In this document: positions 20,433-32,759 of the stretch, piece after piece | Layout: every line of letters begins with the position of its first letter | Position numbering within the stretch: the stretch's first letter is position 1 | Source of the DNA: Rhineura floridana | Lineage: Eukaryota > Chordata > Lepidosauria > Squamata > Rhineuridae | NCBI RefSeq assembly: GCF_030035675.1 | Contig: NC_084489.1 | Location: 74,693,770-74,757,769 of the forward strand | Direction: 5' to 3' | DNA: 64,000 nt | The notes under the pieces: generated by a model | What the model was told of the DNA's origin: nothing | What the model saw: the letters and a program-made list of their open reading frames with translations, nothing else | Databases searched by the model: none | Program-made: the position numbers and the translations under genes

Positions 20433-22929
20433 CTTAAATAAGTTTGAAGGCCATGTGTTGCAGAAGCTAGATTGTTTAATTTGGAAATTGAAAGTTCATC
20501 TTGGTTGGTGGCTTTGAACCAAGTGTCCTATTCTTTGGTTTGACCCAATGTGTCTTCAAGCTCTGATGATAAAATACCATGGAATCCCTTGGAGAAATGG
20601 CAAGATACAATGTTACAAATTGACTAATATTCAAAGGAAATGGAGGTGGCTGAAAATTTTTAACTTAGGGTGGCAAAGTACAGCTGTTAAATGGATGCTG
20701 ACTAAGATGCAGATTACTATGTAGGGCACCAGAATCCTAGCATGCTTATTGTGTCCCTGTAAAAGTTTAAAAGCTGGTATTAAACTAAGTAGTATGGATT
20801 TTAGGCAATGCCTTTCCATGACAAAGGTAGCACACAGTTAATATTATTCAGTTCTTCTGGATGACATGTTGCGGTAGCCATGTTTAGGACAGGTTCGCAT
20901 TAACAGGGAGTGCTGAAATATTGCATTTTTTTTAGGATCTGGAAATTCTTCAGGCTGTAGTGTAAATCAGAAAGTGTATTTGGAACAGGCTGATAGTTCA
21001 GTGCTGAATACATGCGCCGGCATATTTGGCAACAATTCAGTGGTGTAGTGCTGGGCCAGCGATCAATATGTCTTCATCAGAGGTTCTCATTTGCTGCTTC
21101 AATAAATCTTAGGATTAGTCTTTATATGTTATATCCCTTGCTTTAATAAACCTCTTGCCATGGATCTATTTATGGATAGGGTGGTGAAAATCAAAATAAG
21201 AATTGTGCAATCATTGCAAGATGTCTTAGTCAGAAATAGCCTTTCTTCATAAACTTTACAGACTGTAGTAGATAATCCATATAGTAAGCTATAGAAAATA
21301 CCCATCTATAAATTGTTGACATTTCTACTTGCCAGGCAGTCTCTTACTTTCAGTTGCGATGTATCTTAAAATAAACTTGTGTTTGATGTATTTAATACAT
21401 TGTGATCTCAGGTAAATGCATACTTGATGCATTGATTTTGTTTCTCTTCACTAATGGTAGAAAGCTAGTCCAGGTGACTCTCTTCCTACCCTCTGTGACT
21501 TAACATCAGAAGTCAAAATACCTCATTAGCCTTGAGGCCCTGTAAGTAGAGATTTCCTGTCCCATTCCACGTTCGTTATGAGGAACTGGCACCCTGGTGA
21601 TGGAAATAAATGGGTGAATTGAATGTGGCAGCACCACTAGAACAGCAGAAGCCTTTCTGTTGTGGGCATGCTGTCTTCTCCTCTGGTGTTGCAGTACTGT
21701 ATTCTCCTATTCTTTCTGCCCACCTGCTATAGCAAGCAGGACTCAAGTTCTGGTTCATAGCAAGAGAAGGTGGCAAGAAAATACAACGCTTTATCTTTTA
21801 TGTAAGGCACACATGCTTGACCCCTTGGTACATTGTTCCACTACACCTTCAGACTTGCATATGTTTTATCGCTTGAAAACTGTGGGCAGCACCTGATGGA
21901 ATCACTGGTGTGGAATCGCCAATGCTTAATTTGTCCATGGGGAGTTTTTTGTTTCATGAGTTCATTAGTAACAATGAATGGATGCCAACTGCAAATACAA
22001 TATTAAACAAATTTGGCAGTTTGATAGTTGTAAATAATGCTTTTTCAGGGGATTATCCCGTTGCTATTGTCTTTACATTTTTGCAAGTAATCTGATAAAA
22101 AATTTTCTGCATCTTAACAATTAAACCATGTTAACTGTGCTCTACCTTTCCCCCAACAAATATTTCAGGTTAAACACTTGAGGTGTATTGGAACAAAAAA
22201 TTAACATGAGGTGCTTTTTAAACTTTGTTCTCTAAATACAAGTAACATAAGATGTGCAATATTAAATCACTCTCTAGAGCATCAACATTTTCCAATGCAA
22301 ATGAGCCTAATTTGCATAGGAAAACTTTCTGGAAAAATTTCCAATTCAGAGTTTTCTAGAAAACCCACATCACTAGGTGGAATCTCATAATTCAGAGGGG
22401 TAACTCAGTATGAATTGTAGTGGTCAGACTCAGAGGACAGGACTCCTTTCCCCTCCCCATGATTAACAGCTGAATATAATAAGCCTTATATGTTAGTGCT
22501 CCCAAAAATGCTCCTTGAATGTACTGTCAATGCTAACATCCTTGAGAGAGTAAATCATGGAATTTGAAGATTCCAAGTTCTTCTAACCTTTATCTTGGGC
22601 TGCTTTGTTGAAGTATGGGTTGCTTCATGAACTAAAATGAAAAGAAGAATACTGTTTGTGTTTTGAATTTGAGGAGAAAATTGTCCAGGCTAAATATATT
22701 ACGTTTCTCTCCCCCTTTTCCTTCTTTCTCCGTAGCATATTTAGTATGAAGTTGTGTTTTGTGGTTGGCAATGGAAATCATCTTAGGTAGTGGAAATAAC
22801 GATGAACGCTTCTTCAGTCACTTTGCACAGTTTTATAAACATTTGGGTAAACAATATTTACACATTGTCAGCTTTGATTTTTATTCATCTGAGACTGGTC
22901 TGGATAGATAATCAAGACTTGTGGTAAAA

Positions 22930-23010
22930 TGTCTAGGCTACAACCCTATCACACTTGCATGAGTCCAGTCCCATTGAACAGCAGGATTTGTTGGTAAATA
23001 TGCATAGAAT
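22930..23010. repeat. Short palindromic dispersed repeat (weak copy)
   Basis: 'GGCTACAACCCTATCACACT', 'CCAGTCCCATTGAACAGCAG' and 'AATATGCATAGAATTGAA' fit the same family as 12368-12465, more diverged. Confidence 0.45.
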
Positions 23011-25674
23011 TGAACAGTTAGGGTTTAGTATCCTGATCCTCAATAAATTGCATCCAAGTCCTATTAGTCTCAGATGGGATGGCTGTATGATCAGAAACCC
23101 GTTATTTAGAAGTAAAATATTTTATGTCAGGGTTGATTGCTAGAGGAAATATTACTTTACAGTTGTAAAGTCTTGTCCATGTAATTTAAACAAATGTACA
23201 CTCCTCTTGCAGAACCTGTGTGTTCATTAAAACTTCTGGAAGAATTGCTTAGAGTGGCATTCCCTTGTAATGAGACAGTGCAATAACATTTTTTAACTGC
23301 TTCTGGTATAGCTGTAAAGTTCCTATCAGCAAGTTAGAGTTTCGTTCTGATACTAACTATGCTGCTTCAGATGTTAGTTACATTTTTTTCAGTGCAACTT
23401 ATTTGCAACTAAGGGTGTGCTTACTTAGAAACTAAGTAGATATGGTTGGGATTGAAGCAAACTGTAGTAAAGGTTGTGGGTTACTGTTATATAATGTACA
23501 ATAAATGTTTCTAAAAATGAGACCGTAGTCTGTCTTTGGCTGAAAATAACTGTCATATGAGCATTACATTGTCATTTGGCTGTCCTTATCATACAGCAGT
23601 ACAGCTTAAGTAATATATTTCCATCAGTTCAAAGGCAAACTCCTTTGCATGTCAAAATAATAAGATTATATGTCGGCTAGCATATCTCAAACACACTTTT
23701 AAATTGCTTCAGAATCTTAATAATGAAGATATTAATTAGTGCAGTTCTTAGCATGCCTCTCCTGGATACTGTTTTTATAATCTTTACATTCCATCTGCTA
23801 GTTGTCAGCATGAGTGTTCTTACTTAAGCTTGGGTGTGTTGTGTAATTGTGATACAGTATCAAGTATTCCATTGCCTCTAATTGTGTAGTTCTAAAAATA
23901 TGTGGACTTCTGGCTGAGCATGTTCCAAAATGCTAAATTTTGCAAGAATTAAGAAAGCTGTCATCATGTGAGATGGTGTTAGCCAGACGCTGAGGGGAGT
24001 AATGCTAAGATGCTTGAATATGGATGTGCAGTTATCAGGAGGGCTCAGTAATTGACAAGATTTCGCCAATGAAAAGTGTCACATGATACTCTCCCAGGAA
24101 ACATTTTATGTCTGGCTTTATAGTCACTTGACCAAAGTATCAGAGAAGCTGTGCCTGTCACATGATTCAACGTTCCCTCCAATCATTGAATGTTGTGATG
24201 TTCGCTATCAACTGAGATTTATTCATTTAGACTTTTGAATCTAGGGCTGACTGCCAGCTTGTGTCTACACTATACTAACTTACACAGACTTGCGTATCAG
24301 CCCCCGCTGTGCATTACTAACTTACAGAGAACTTCTAGGCCATGCCTGCAATGCAGGTAACACTTTTGTTTGTTGTGGTATTCACAGCTTTGTGTGGTTA
24401 GTTGCTAAATGAGATGTATCTGGCAATGTGCTCATTACCCCTGCTGTGGTAGTGAAATTGATTGTGTTCTTGTTATTTTATTCTAGGGAAAATTAGGTTT
24501 CATCTCCTGTCTTGATTGTCTTCCAAGGTTTTCCCTGCCTTGAAATTTGTGGCAGTTGACCTTTTTTTCAGGCACAGGGGTTGCCAGGGCTAAAGTCATG
24601 ACACAGATGCTCCAATTGCCTTTTATCCAGCCACTGTGCCCCAGGTGCCTATCTATTTTACATTTGTCTGTTCTTTATTTTGTCTGCTTCCTTGGAACCT
24701 TGGGAACATTGCAGATGACACCTCTTGCTGAACTGGTCCAACTCACTGATAGAGTTGGTAACTGATGTCACCTATTTCTGTATCTAAATAAAAATGTAAA
24801 TGTCTGCTGCAGTTCACAGTGCTACAGATAGCGGAGTGTGGGGTGCAGCCCCCCCAGTATGTGGATATTAGTCATGGTAAGTAGTGATTGAGAGCGAGTA
24901 AAATGAGTAACAGGGAGTATTTGCATGTGGATGGTGATTGGTTGAGAGAGTGGGGGGAGGAGAAGTGTGATCATTTCGAGATGAGTGGTGTTTAAGGGGT
25001 GAGAAGAAAAAGTTAAGGATGGGATTTAGATTGAGTTAGATCTGTGGCCATTTAAGATTTAGATAAAAAGATACAGGGTCTTGTATTTGAGTGGGATCTA
25101 GGGAGAGATGGAGTATGAATGTAAGAGGGAGTAATTAGTAGTTAATATAACTAGTAGAACCCAGTAACTTAAAGGTATGTGCTGGAGGAGGAGGATAAAG
25201 TGGCTTCTTATTGTGCAGTACCTTTCAAATGTGAAGTAATAAATGTGCTGTTGTCTTCATTATTTCACACCTATTGCTCGATTACTACCCTGAGGCAAAG
25301 TAATATAGATGAAATAATAAGATTAATACTTGTCCTTGCCTCTTCATATCCTAAAGAGAACAAGTATTGGATGTGAAATAAAGATCCTGGTGGCAGCGTT
25401 ATTTCCATGTGATGGAAGGTGTGGCCTGCTGAGGTAAAGGCCTGGTAAAACAGGGTATTGCCATTAAAGGAAAAGAGCAGGGACACCACAGTAATCATAT
25501 TTGAATTCACCTAGCACTAAACAGGAAATCTTGCCAAATGGTAGTCCTAAAATGTTGGAGAAGGTGCATTCTTTGTTACTTTTGAATTGTTTGTCCTCAA
25601 AGGATTGTCAGGCATGGTCTGATTTTGTCAGCATCTTGAAGTTTGCAATATGTCATGCTGGGTTATAATACTCT

Positions 25675-26030
25675 AGATCAAAAGTTCTCAATCTGTGGAC
25701 CACCAGTGGTCTGTGAGCTTCATTTGGGTGGTCTGCGGCATGTCTACATTCAATATTCATATTGATTTTTAATTGCATTGTTTCTTTTATTCTGTGGAAT
25801 GCAAATGGTAAAAGAAGTAATAAAATAATTAAAAATCATGCAGTATTTATTTTGCTATTGTTATTGGAAATTCAGTGTAAATAAATAAATAAATAAATTT
25901 AAATCATACAGTGTCTAGCAAAGCACATTACAATTGCTACAACAGACAGAAAAGTAATTAAGTGGTTCATCAAGGCCTTCAGCAATTATCAAGAACTCCA
26001 TGGGGGAAAAAAACTTTGGGAACCAATGCC
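25675..26030. mobile_element. hAT-type element remnant
   Basis: Left end 'AAAGTTCTCAATCTGTGGAC' with 'CACCAGTGGTCTGTGAGC'; right end 'GGGAAAAAAACTTTGGGAAC'. These are degraded versions of the CAGTGGTTCCCAAAC terminal repeats seen intact at 53832-54280. The AT-rich interior holds a (TAAA)n run at about 25880-25900. No transposase. Confidence 0.6.
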
Positions 26031-26039
26031 CTAATAATT

Positions 26040-26380
26040 TAATTTATTTGTTAAAATTTTTATACGACTTAATTGACAAAAAACTCTTAAGTGTTTTACA
26101 AAAACAATATAAAAAATCATTTAAGATATCAATAAAATCAAACATTAAAAACAAATTGATATAACAATTTTCAAAATATTAATAAAATCGGCCATTTTAA
26201 AACAAATATACATTACATGTTAAAAGTGCATGTTGAAATTACATGTCTGGATAAGCCTGCCTAAACCATTATTTTTAGCAGGTGCCAAAAGCAATGCAGT
26301 GAAGGTATCTACCTAATATTAATGGGCAGGGAATTCCAGAGAGTATATGCTACCACACTGAAAGATTGATTCCTTGCAAA
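26040..26380 (-). repeat. L2-clade LINE 3' region, antisense
   Basis: 'AAGTGTTTTACAAAAACAAT', A-rich sequence, then 'ATTAATGGGCAGGGAATTCC' and 'CTACCACACTGAAAGATTGA' follow the order of the element at 4108-4560. Confidence 0.65.
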
Positions 26381-28489
26381 TAAATGAGGTATGGACGCTA
26401 TGTGGCACTTGTAAAAGTGCCTGTTCCGTATTTTGATAAAATATGTTACTGGTCTTACTATGTAATTCCTGTACTACTAGGCTGTACATTTGTAAGCATT
26501 TATTTATACAGTTTGGTGAAATTTAGGTTGCTATGTGATATTAGCCTTTGTCTTCTTGATGTCAGAACATACATGGTCAGAATTTGGACAGCTCTCTTTC
26601 AAAATAGAGTACCAGACATGCACTTAATACAGCTCTAAATTAATATGCTATCAGTCCATTTGCTTGTAGGGATGGTATGATAGCATGTAAGCCAAATGGC
26701 AGATTTTTCTTCACAGATTGTATGTTTACTTTTGTGTTGCTTATGTAAGTGTTGCTTTAGGAAAAATGACTGTACTGTTTTTGAAACAAAAATAGATCTA
26801 GCTGGTATATTCAAAGCACCTTTTCGTCTCTTCTGCTATTTTTACCTTTTGTTTGTTAGTTCTGGCTGTTTCCTCAAAACCTTGGTTCTTCAGCTATGTG
26901 TAAAATAGCAGGCATAAACACGGGCTTGCAGGGACACTTGAAGATCACATAATTCAATCTGCAGCCTTGAAGGCAGGATCTTCACAATGAGAATGCAGAA
27001 GTAAATGAGGTACCCCATGTCAAAAATGGAATGCTTGGGGTTTTGTCAATCCAGGGGCTCTAGTAAAATTTCAGAGGTGTAGAATAAAAACTGTTCCATA
27101 TGGATTCATGTTAAATAGGGCTTGTATTTATACAGGAGCTCAGTAAAACTAAGTTTGAGGCAAGAGCCTTGAAGTACGTGAACCTGTAAACTTGCTCTGC
27201 ACCAGTTTGTAGATAAAGTGTTTATTGTTCCTTGTCAAACCTCAGAGAGTGGAAACACTTTAGTAGCTACTGGTCCTTAAAATTGTGAATTGCATACCAA
27301 CCTACCATGCAAAACAAGAGCTTGGCACCAGTGTGGTAGGTGACTCTCCCCCTCCCCCCTGAATCCACCCTGGTAGCTAGTGAACAGATCCTGTTTTTCT
27401 AGCCCTGTGGGATACCCTCTGTTTGAGAGAGAGCTTCAGAATTAGAATTCCGAGATGAGACAGAATTTTCTTACCAGCTTTATCATCTTGTTTGGATATT
27501 GAAGAAAACACTGGTGTAGCGTTAGATGTCTTGTGAGCCAAGGCAAAAAGGTGAGATCATTAAAGTGCCTGTGTTGAAATAAACTGAATAAATATCTAAA
27601 ATGGGATGATGCAGCATTACTATACACTAGTTATTCTTCATTTCTAAGCCACAGATAGATTGCCTTTAAGGGTGGGAGGAATCACAGATGTGTGAGCAAT
27701 CCTCATGTTCTCTCTTTTTGATTGCCTTCTCCTTGAATGATCGCTTTCCTAATGGACTCCTAGCACAGGCCTCTTTGTTGACAGGTGTGTGGCTTTTAGC
27801 TTAACCTCTGGATCTCTGTCTGGAGATTCTTTTTATGGTGGCTCTTGCTTGTACAATCAAAACTCCCAACTTTGTATGGTTTGATCGGAAGTTTATGGGA
27901 GATTGTTGAATGTGCTTGCCGTTCGGCTTATTTCTGCCTGTTATTTATGACTGTACTGTAGAGAAGCCTCTGTTTTGAAAACTAGCAGGAGATTGTTCCC
28001 TTGTCACAGATACAAGCAGCTATGTGACTTCATAAATCCTGAAATGTAAGCATACCTTATGGCTTTTTAAAATTGGTGAGGTGAAAAATGTTTCTCAGGC
28101 ATATTTATTTAGCTACTACTATATAATAAAGCTTGATAAGCATAATGCAGGTGGGAGTCGTGTAATCTCTTTAATTTTAATACAACTTTGGTTGTAACAG
28201 TTCAGAGTTGTAACTACAGATCCCATTCTACAGTGAGCAACTTGTGCTACTTTGTGATTCACTGACGTAACTTCTAAGTGCTGTACAATATGTACAGATG
28301 ACAGATTGTTACAGTGTAATCTGATAATTTACCATTCTGTTACCTTTTTTAATCTGGATTTGGCAGTAGCACTTTGGATAAGCAAAATGGGAATGTAGCT
28401 CACAGAGGAAACACATCCTTTGGATGCAGAAGCCCCACCACTTTCAAGTTCAGTTCCTGCCATCTCCAGTTAAAAGACTTCAGGAGGTG

Positions 28490-28925
28490 GGGATGGGAAA
28501 GACCACTACCTCAGCCTTGTAAGCCCTGAACAATTTAGGGCCAGGATACCTTAGGGATCACCTGAACTCTTATATTTCAGCTTGATCACTGAGATCATCT
28601 GCAGAAGCGGCCTTAGTCATTCCCCTGAGTTGGCAAGGCTCATTTGACAGCAACATGAAAATGAGCCTTTAGTGTCATGGGCCCAATCCTGCCAATAGAG
28701 ATTTAGCAGGCACCTTCTGTTTTAACTTTTAAATGTCTGCTGAAAACTTTTCTATGCTGCTAAACTTATTTAGACAATTAAGACAATATATGTTTATGTA
28801 ATAGTCCATGATTTCTGGTTTTAAAATCTTATATGGTTTTTATTGTATATTTATATGATTGTTGCTTTGTTTTTTTATGAATAGTGGTATACAATTAATT
28901 TTTATAAATGAAATAAATAAGTCCT
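28490..28925 (+). repeat. L2-like LINE 3' end, sense
   Basis: 'CAGCCTTGTAAGCCCTGAAC', 'AATTTAGGGCCAGGATACCT' and later 'CTGCTGAAAACTTTTCTATG', with a 'GGTATACAATTAATTTTTAT' end and 'AAATGAAATAAATAA' tail, match the 3' part of L2-type elements in sense orientation. Coding capacity is lost. Confidence 0.6.
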
Positions 28926-28980
28926 TGGGAGTCTACTATTGCCAGATGAAAGTAATTAGTATTGGTCTGACCTGGCATTA

Positions 28981-29286
28981 AAGGTAAAGGTGAAGGTGTC
29001 CCCGCGCTTATAGTGTAAGTCGTTTCCGACTCTTAGGATGACGTCTTGCGATGTTTACTAGGCAGACCGTATATTTGGGGTGGGATTGCCAGTTCCTTCC
29101 CCGGCCTTTCTTTACCCCCCAGTGTATGCCGGGTACTAATTTTACCGACCACGGATGGATGGAAGGCTGAGTGGACCTCGACCCCTTTTACTGGAGATTT
29201 GACTTCCTCCTTCCGTTGGAATCGAACTCCAGCCGTGAGCAGAGCTTCGGCTGCGTTACCGCCGCTTACCACTCTGCGCCACGGAG
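28981..29286 (-). repeat. Sauria-type SINE, full length, perfect 17-bp TSD
   Basis: Read on the - strand, a tRNA-like head (CTCCGTGGCGCAGAGTGGTA with box B GTTCGATTCC) leads to a body and a 3' end of the type GTCGGAAACGACTTACACTA, then an ACCTTT-like tail. The 17-bp sequence GGTCTGACCTGGCATTA stands perfectly on both sides (28964-28980 and 29287-29303), fixing the borders. The Sauria SINE was described as a squamate family mobilised by BovB. The copy keeps many CpGs, so it is likely fairly young. The open frames on both strands here are chance. Confidence 0.88.
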
Positions 29287-30329
29287 GGTCTGACCTGGCA
29301 TTAGATAGCTTCATATTTATATATATTCATATAAATACTGTTATCTACTTTGACAACACTGGGTGGACCAGTCCAAAATACATGTTCATGAATAATTCGA
29401 CATCTGGTAGTGTATATAAACTTTGTCTCTTGACAGAAGGTGTTTCAAGTAAATTAGAGTAAGAGATGTGCCACCCCATTTATGTTAATGGTTTAAACCT
29501 TTTCATTCCTGATTATCAAAGCTTTCAAAGTAGTTTCTCAATGTTACACTACTGTTATCTTCCTTTTCCTCTTACATTGTGCAAAGGGATGAAGTTGAGA
29601 ATTAAGTTTCCTCTAGGTTTTTGTGGTGCTGCTGTACTCACTTCACTGCTTAAATGTAGATATGAATGAAATTACCTCTCATAATTTTATGGTCATATAA
29701 TCGTGAATAGTTGTGTTTAGAAAATACTGCATATAGGCATACTGCACATCTGCAGTGGGAAGAGTTACTGCAGGCAGTTAGAATCTTGTTTCAGTTACTG
29801 AATGCATCTAGACTCTGTGTGTCTGTGCCTATGCACTGCAATGTATGTTGTGAAGAGGTAGAAGGTGTTGGGTCTGACACACTTCTATGCTAGAAAGGCA
29901 AGCTCTTACCTATATCTGCATAAGAGGCATTGGAGAGCTCTTAAAATCTGCTGAACTGATAATGCAAATTACTTCCACTTAATTTCAGTCTTTATAACCC
30001 TGCTTTCAGAACATGCCAGCCCCTCCCTTTTCTTGTTTGCTTTAGCTGTTGCTGTCACTTATTATATTAATGCTCTGTTTGTATGAATCACTTCAGCACA
30101 CAAGCTTGGGCTCAGAAAGAAAGTCTCATGAAATGTGGTTTAGCGATTAAGCCTTTTTCAGAAGTAAACTTTCCATCTGCCTGGAAATAAAATATGTACT
30201 GCCATTTCTCTGTAAACAGTATGTCTTTGCAGTTTGGCTAATAAAAATAATCTAAATAAATCTCCAGGTGGTTGCTGGGTAGTGGTAATGTGATATGTGT
30301 TTGATCATATCCAGCTATGTTTTTAGTCA

Positions 30330-30440
30330 CTGTCTCTCAGCCTAACCTACCTCACAGGGTTGTTGTGTGGGGAGAACCATGTATACCACCTTGATTTCCT
30401 TGGAGGAAACGTGAGATATTAATGTAATGAATAAGTAATT
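30330..30440 (+). repeat. SINE/LINE 3' tail fragment
   Basis: 'CTGTCTCTCAGCCTAACCTA', 'CCTCACAGGGTTGTTGTG' and 'CACCTTGATTTCCTTGGAGG', ending in an A/T tail, is the back half of a tRNA-type SINE with an L2-like tail. A front half of such a SINE occurs at 52590-52730. Confidence 0.6.
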
Positions 30441-30497
30441 AATAATGTTGTTGAAGGCAGGATAATTTTTATTAGGCTGCAATAAATAGTCAAGTTT

Positions 30498-30531
30498 CAT
30501 ATTGTGTGTGTGTGTGTGTGTATACACACAC
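30498..30531. repeat. (TG)n microsatellite with ACAC turn
   Basis: About ten TG units followed by TATACACACAC, so the right end can pair with the left as a hairpin. Confidence 0.9.
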
Positions 30532-31284
30532 GAGCATGCACTCTTGAAGTTGTCATTCCTACTACCAGGTTTCTCTTGATGGTCACATAAAGGAACTCAT
30601 TCTACTGCCCAGTCTACTCTAGTGTTGATCCCAGAGCAGCTTCGTTATCATGGGAGACAATATCAGAAATGCAGAACACTGTATTTCACTTGCATAAGGG
30701 AGATCTGTGAGCACAGATGCCAGACTGTAACTGAATATATTTTTAGTTTTTCTATCCCACATTTCTTTTCAAATAGTCCAAGGTGAATAACTAAATATTT
30801 GCGACTGAAATGAAGTATTAAAACCTTGATGAAAAACATAATTTTCACAGTTATGTCAACAAAAGTCTAGAAATCGAGGGTTTGTTTTTTTAAAAAAAAA
30901 CTTTTAAAAAAACTTACCCAGCCTTCTAGGAAAAAAATAAGGGCTCCAGTGAGGCTCTTAGAAAGAGAGTTGCAAGAATCAGGTTAACAACTCGGAGCCC
31001 TGCTCTGTGCTCTAGTAAATGCTGTCACAAAAGGTGAGAGCTCATATGGGAGAACATGTACCCAGCAGCTAACAGGCAGGCAGTGCCACAAAATTCAGAG
31101 CATTTTTGGCAACCCACTCGCAAGAGTAGATGTAAACCAACACTTTCTTCTTGTTCTAGAACATGCTTGTTGAGAAAATTGAAATGCTTGAATCTGAAAC
31201 CCCATGTTATAGGTGTTTCACACTTGGGCATGCCTATTCCATTTCTGGCAATGCCAAAAAGATTGACCGGTTTTGGAAACTGGT

Positions 31285-31350
31285 CATGACTAACTTAGTT
31301 TCATACATTTCAGTGGGTTTACTCTCAGTATAACTTAGATGGATACAACC
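31285..31350. repeat. Short palindromic dispersed repeat (weak copy)
   Basis: 'CATTTCAGTGGGTTTACTCT' and 'TAGATGGATACAACCC' fit the dispersed repeat family seen at 12368-12465. Confidence 0.45.
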
Positions 31351-31491
31351 CAGAACATTTAATAGCCTACTTTGTGTTTTGCTTTGCTCTGTTCAATATT
31401 TGATTATCTGATCTGGCAATGGGTTAATTTATGGCTTACAATTGCACATTTCACCTTTTTATTTAAAAAAGGCCATGGGATTGGGCCAGCA

Positions 31492-31586
31492 CAGTCAGGA
31501 TTTGGTTGATGGTGCAGGGAGAGGGATTAAGGTCTCCGCCCAGTCAGGATTTGGTTGATGGTGCAGGGAGAGGGATTAAGGTCTCC
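31492..31586 (+). repeat. Perfect 49-bp tandem duplication
   Basis: The unit beginning CAGTCAGGATTTGGTTGATG and ending AAGGTCTCC occurs at 31492 and again at 31541, identical over 46 bp. The lack of differences suggests a recent event or an assembly artefact. Confidence 0.9.
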
Positions 31587-32283
31587 TAGTGCCATGGTCC
31601 TGACGAACATTGCTTCTGCAGCCCCAGAATGAAAGCTTCTGTTTGTCCCAAAAGTGGCCACTGGCACCTCCTTGTTTCTGAGAGCTCAATCTGTCTCTAG
31701 CATTTGGTGCAGCTAGGCAAAAATTTCACTGCTTGCATTCCTTTATTGTGGGATTTTGTGGGACAACATTAAGCATGTTGCATTGTAGGCATTTCTTGGT
31801 GCTTTGCCCAACAACAGGCTTTAGAATGCGGCTGTTAATGTATTCTGAATAGTAAGGGTTCCAAATGTTATATAGTGCACCAAATAAAGAGGCAACGTCT
31901 TTTGCATGTACCTCATTTTCCACACTAGGCTGTTCCAGGTGAGGTTGAGCACTTTTTTTACTTAGTTCACTGTGGAAGAGGAATTGGTCTCCCTGTGTAT
32001 GCAAGTAAGAGCCACAGATTGCAGGTAACTGTAAAGGGCACATGCCAGACAGGAACTGAAGAACTATAACATGCTATTAACTAATAGGCAAAAAACCTTG
32101 TGGCTTAAGAATGTACCTATAGCCAACAGATATTTCCATCAATCTTTAAAAAGCAGGGAAATTGGGCAGCTATAGTGAATGTACCAGGGGAGCAGGAGAC
32201 CTGACCTCCTCTCAGAGATATTGCACTACCCTACAAATTTGTCAAAATGCAAACACAATTTGGGTTGGTCTTTCACAGTCCAA

Positions 32284-32355
32284 TTTATTTTATTTATTTA
32301 TTATTACGTTTATATACCGCCCCATACCTGAAGCTCTCTGGGCGGTTTACAATCC
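32284..32355 (-). repeat. L2-clade LINE 3' tail, antisense, short
   Basis: 'TTTATTTATTATTACG', 'TTTATATACCGCCCCATACC' and 'TGAAGCTCTCTGGGCGGTTT' are the reverse of the L2 3' terminus. Only about 70 bp remain. Confidence 0.75.
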
Positions 32356-32759
32356 ACTTCCTGTGCAGCTTGGAAGAATTTGGTAACGTGTGCCTCTGAG
32401 CATATGGTGTGTGGTGGCAACGCATGCCATCTCCAAAGATGGAGAATTACATTTTTGTATGTTTGTTGGTGTTCTTACTTTGCTTCTTTCCTGTCTTACT
32501 AATGTTTCTACAGAGAATCTAACCTAGAAAATTGTATTTCTCTCATTATTCATCCTAGAAATCTGTGTCAAATTTATTTTTATTAATTTCAAAGCCTTTT
32601 ATTGGTGAATGTCATATTGATGGGGGAAGACAGCCTTTTGTGTTTCAAACTGGAGGTTGTGCTCTATTTCTATTTTGGGTGCATTAATAGTTGAATCTGA
32701 AATTGCAATCTGATGTAAAATCAGATGGATTGCAATATGTTGCTACTTAAGCAATGACT

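Noticed and set aside
28981-29286. tRNA gene
   Set aside because: Box A and B are present, but the tRNA-like part continues into a SINE body and tail with target duplication. The same holds for the other SINE heads.
29033-29462. Open frames of 93 and 138 codons
   Set aside because: They lie across the Sauria-type SINE and its flank; no protein family.
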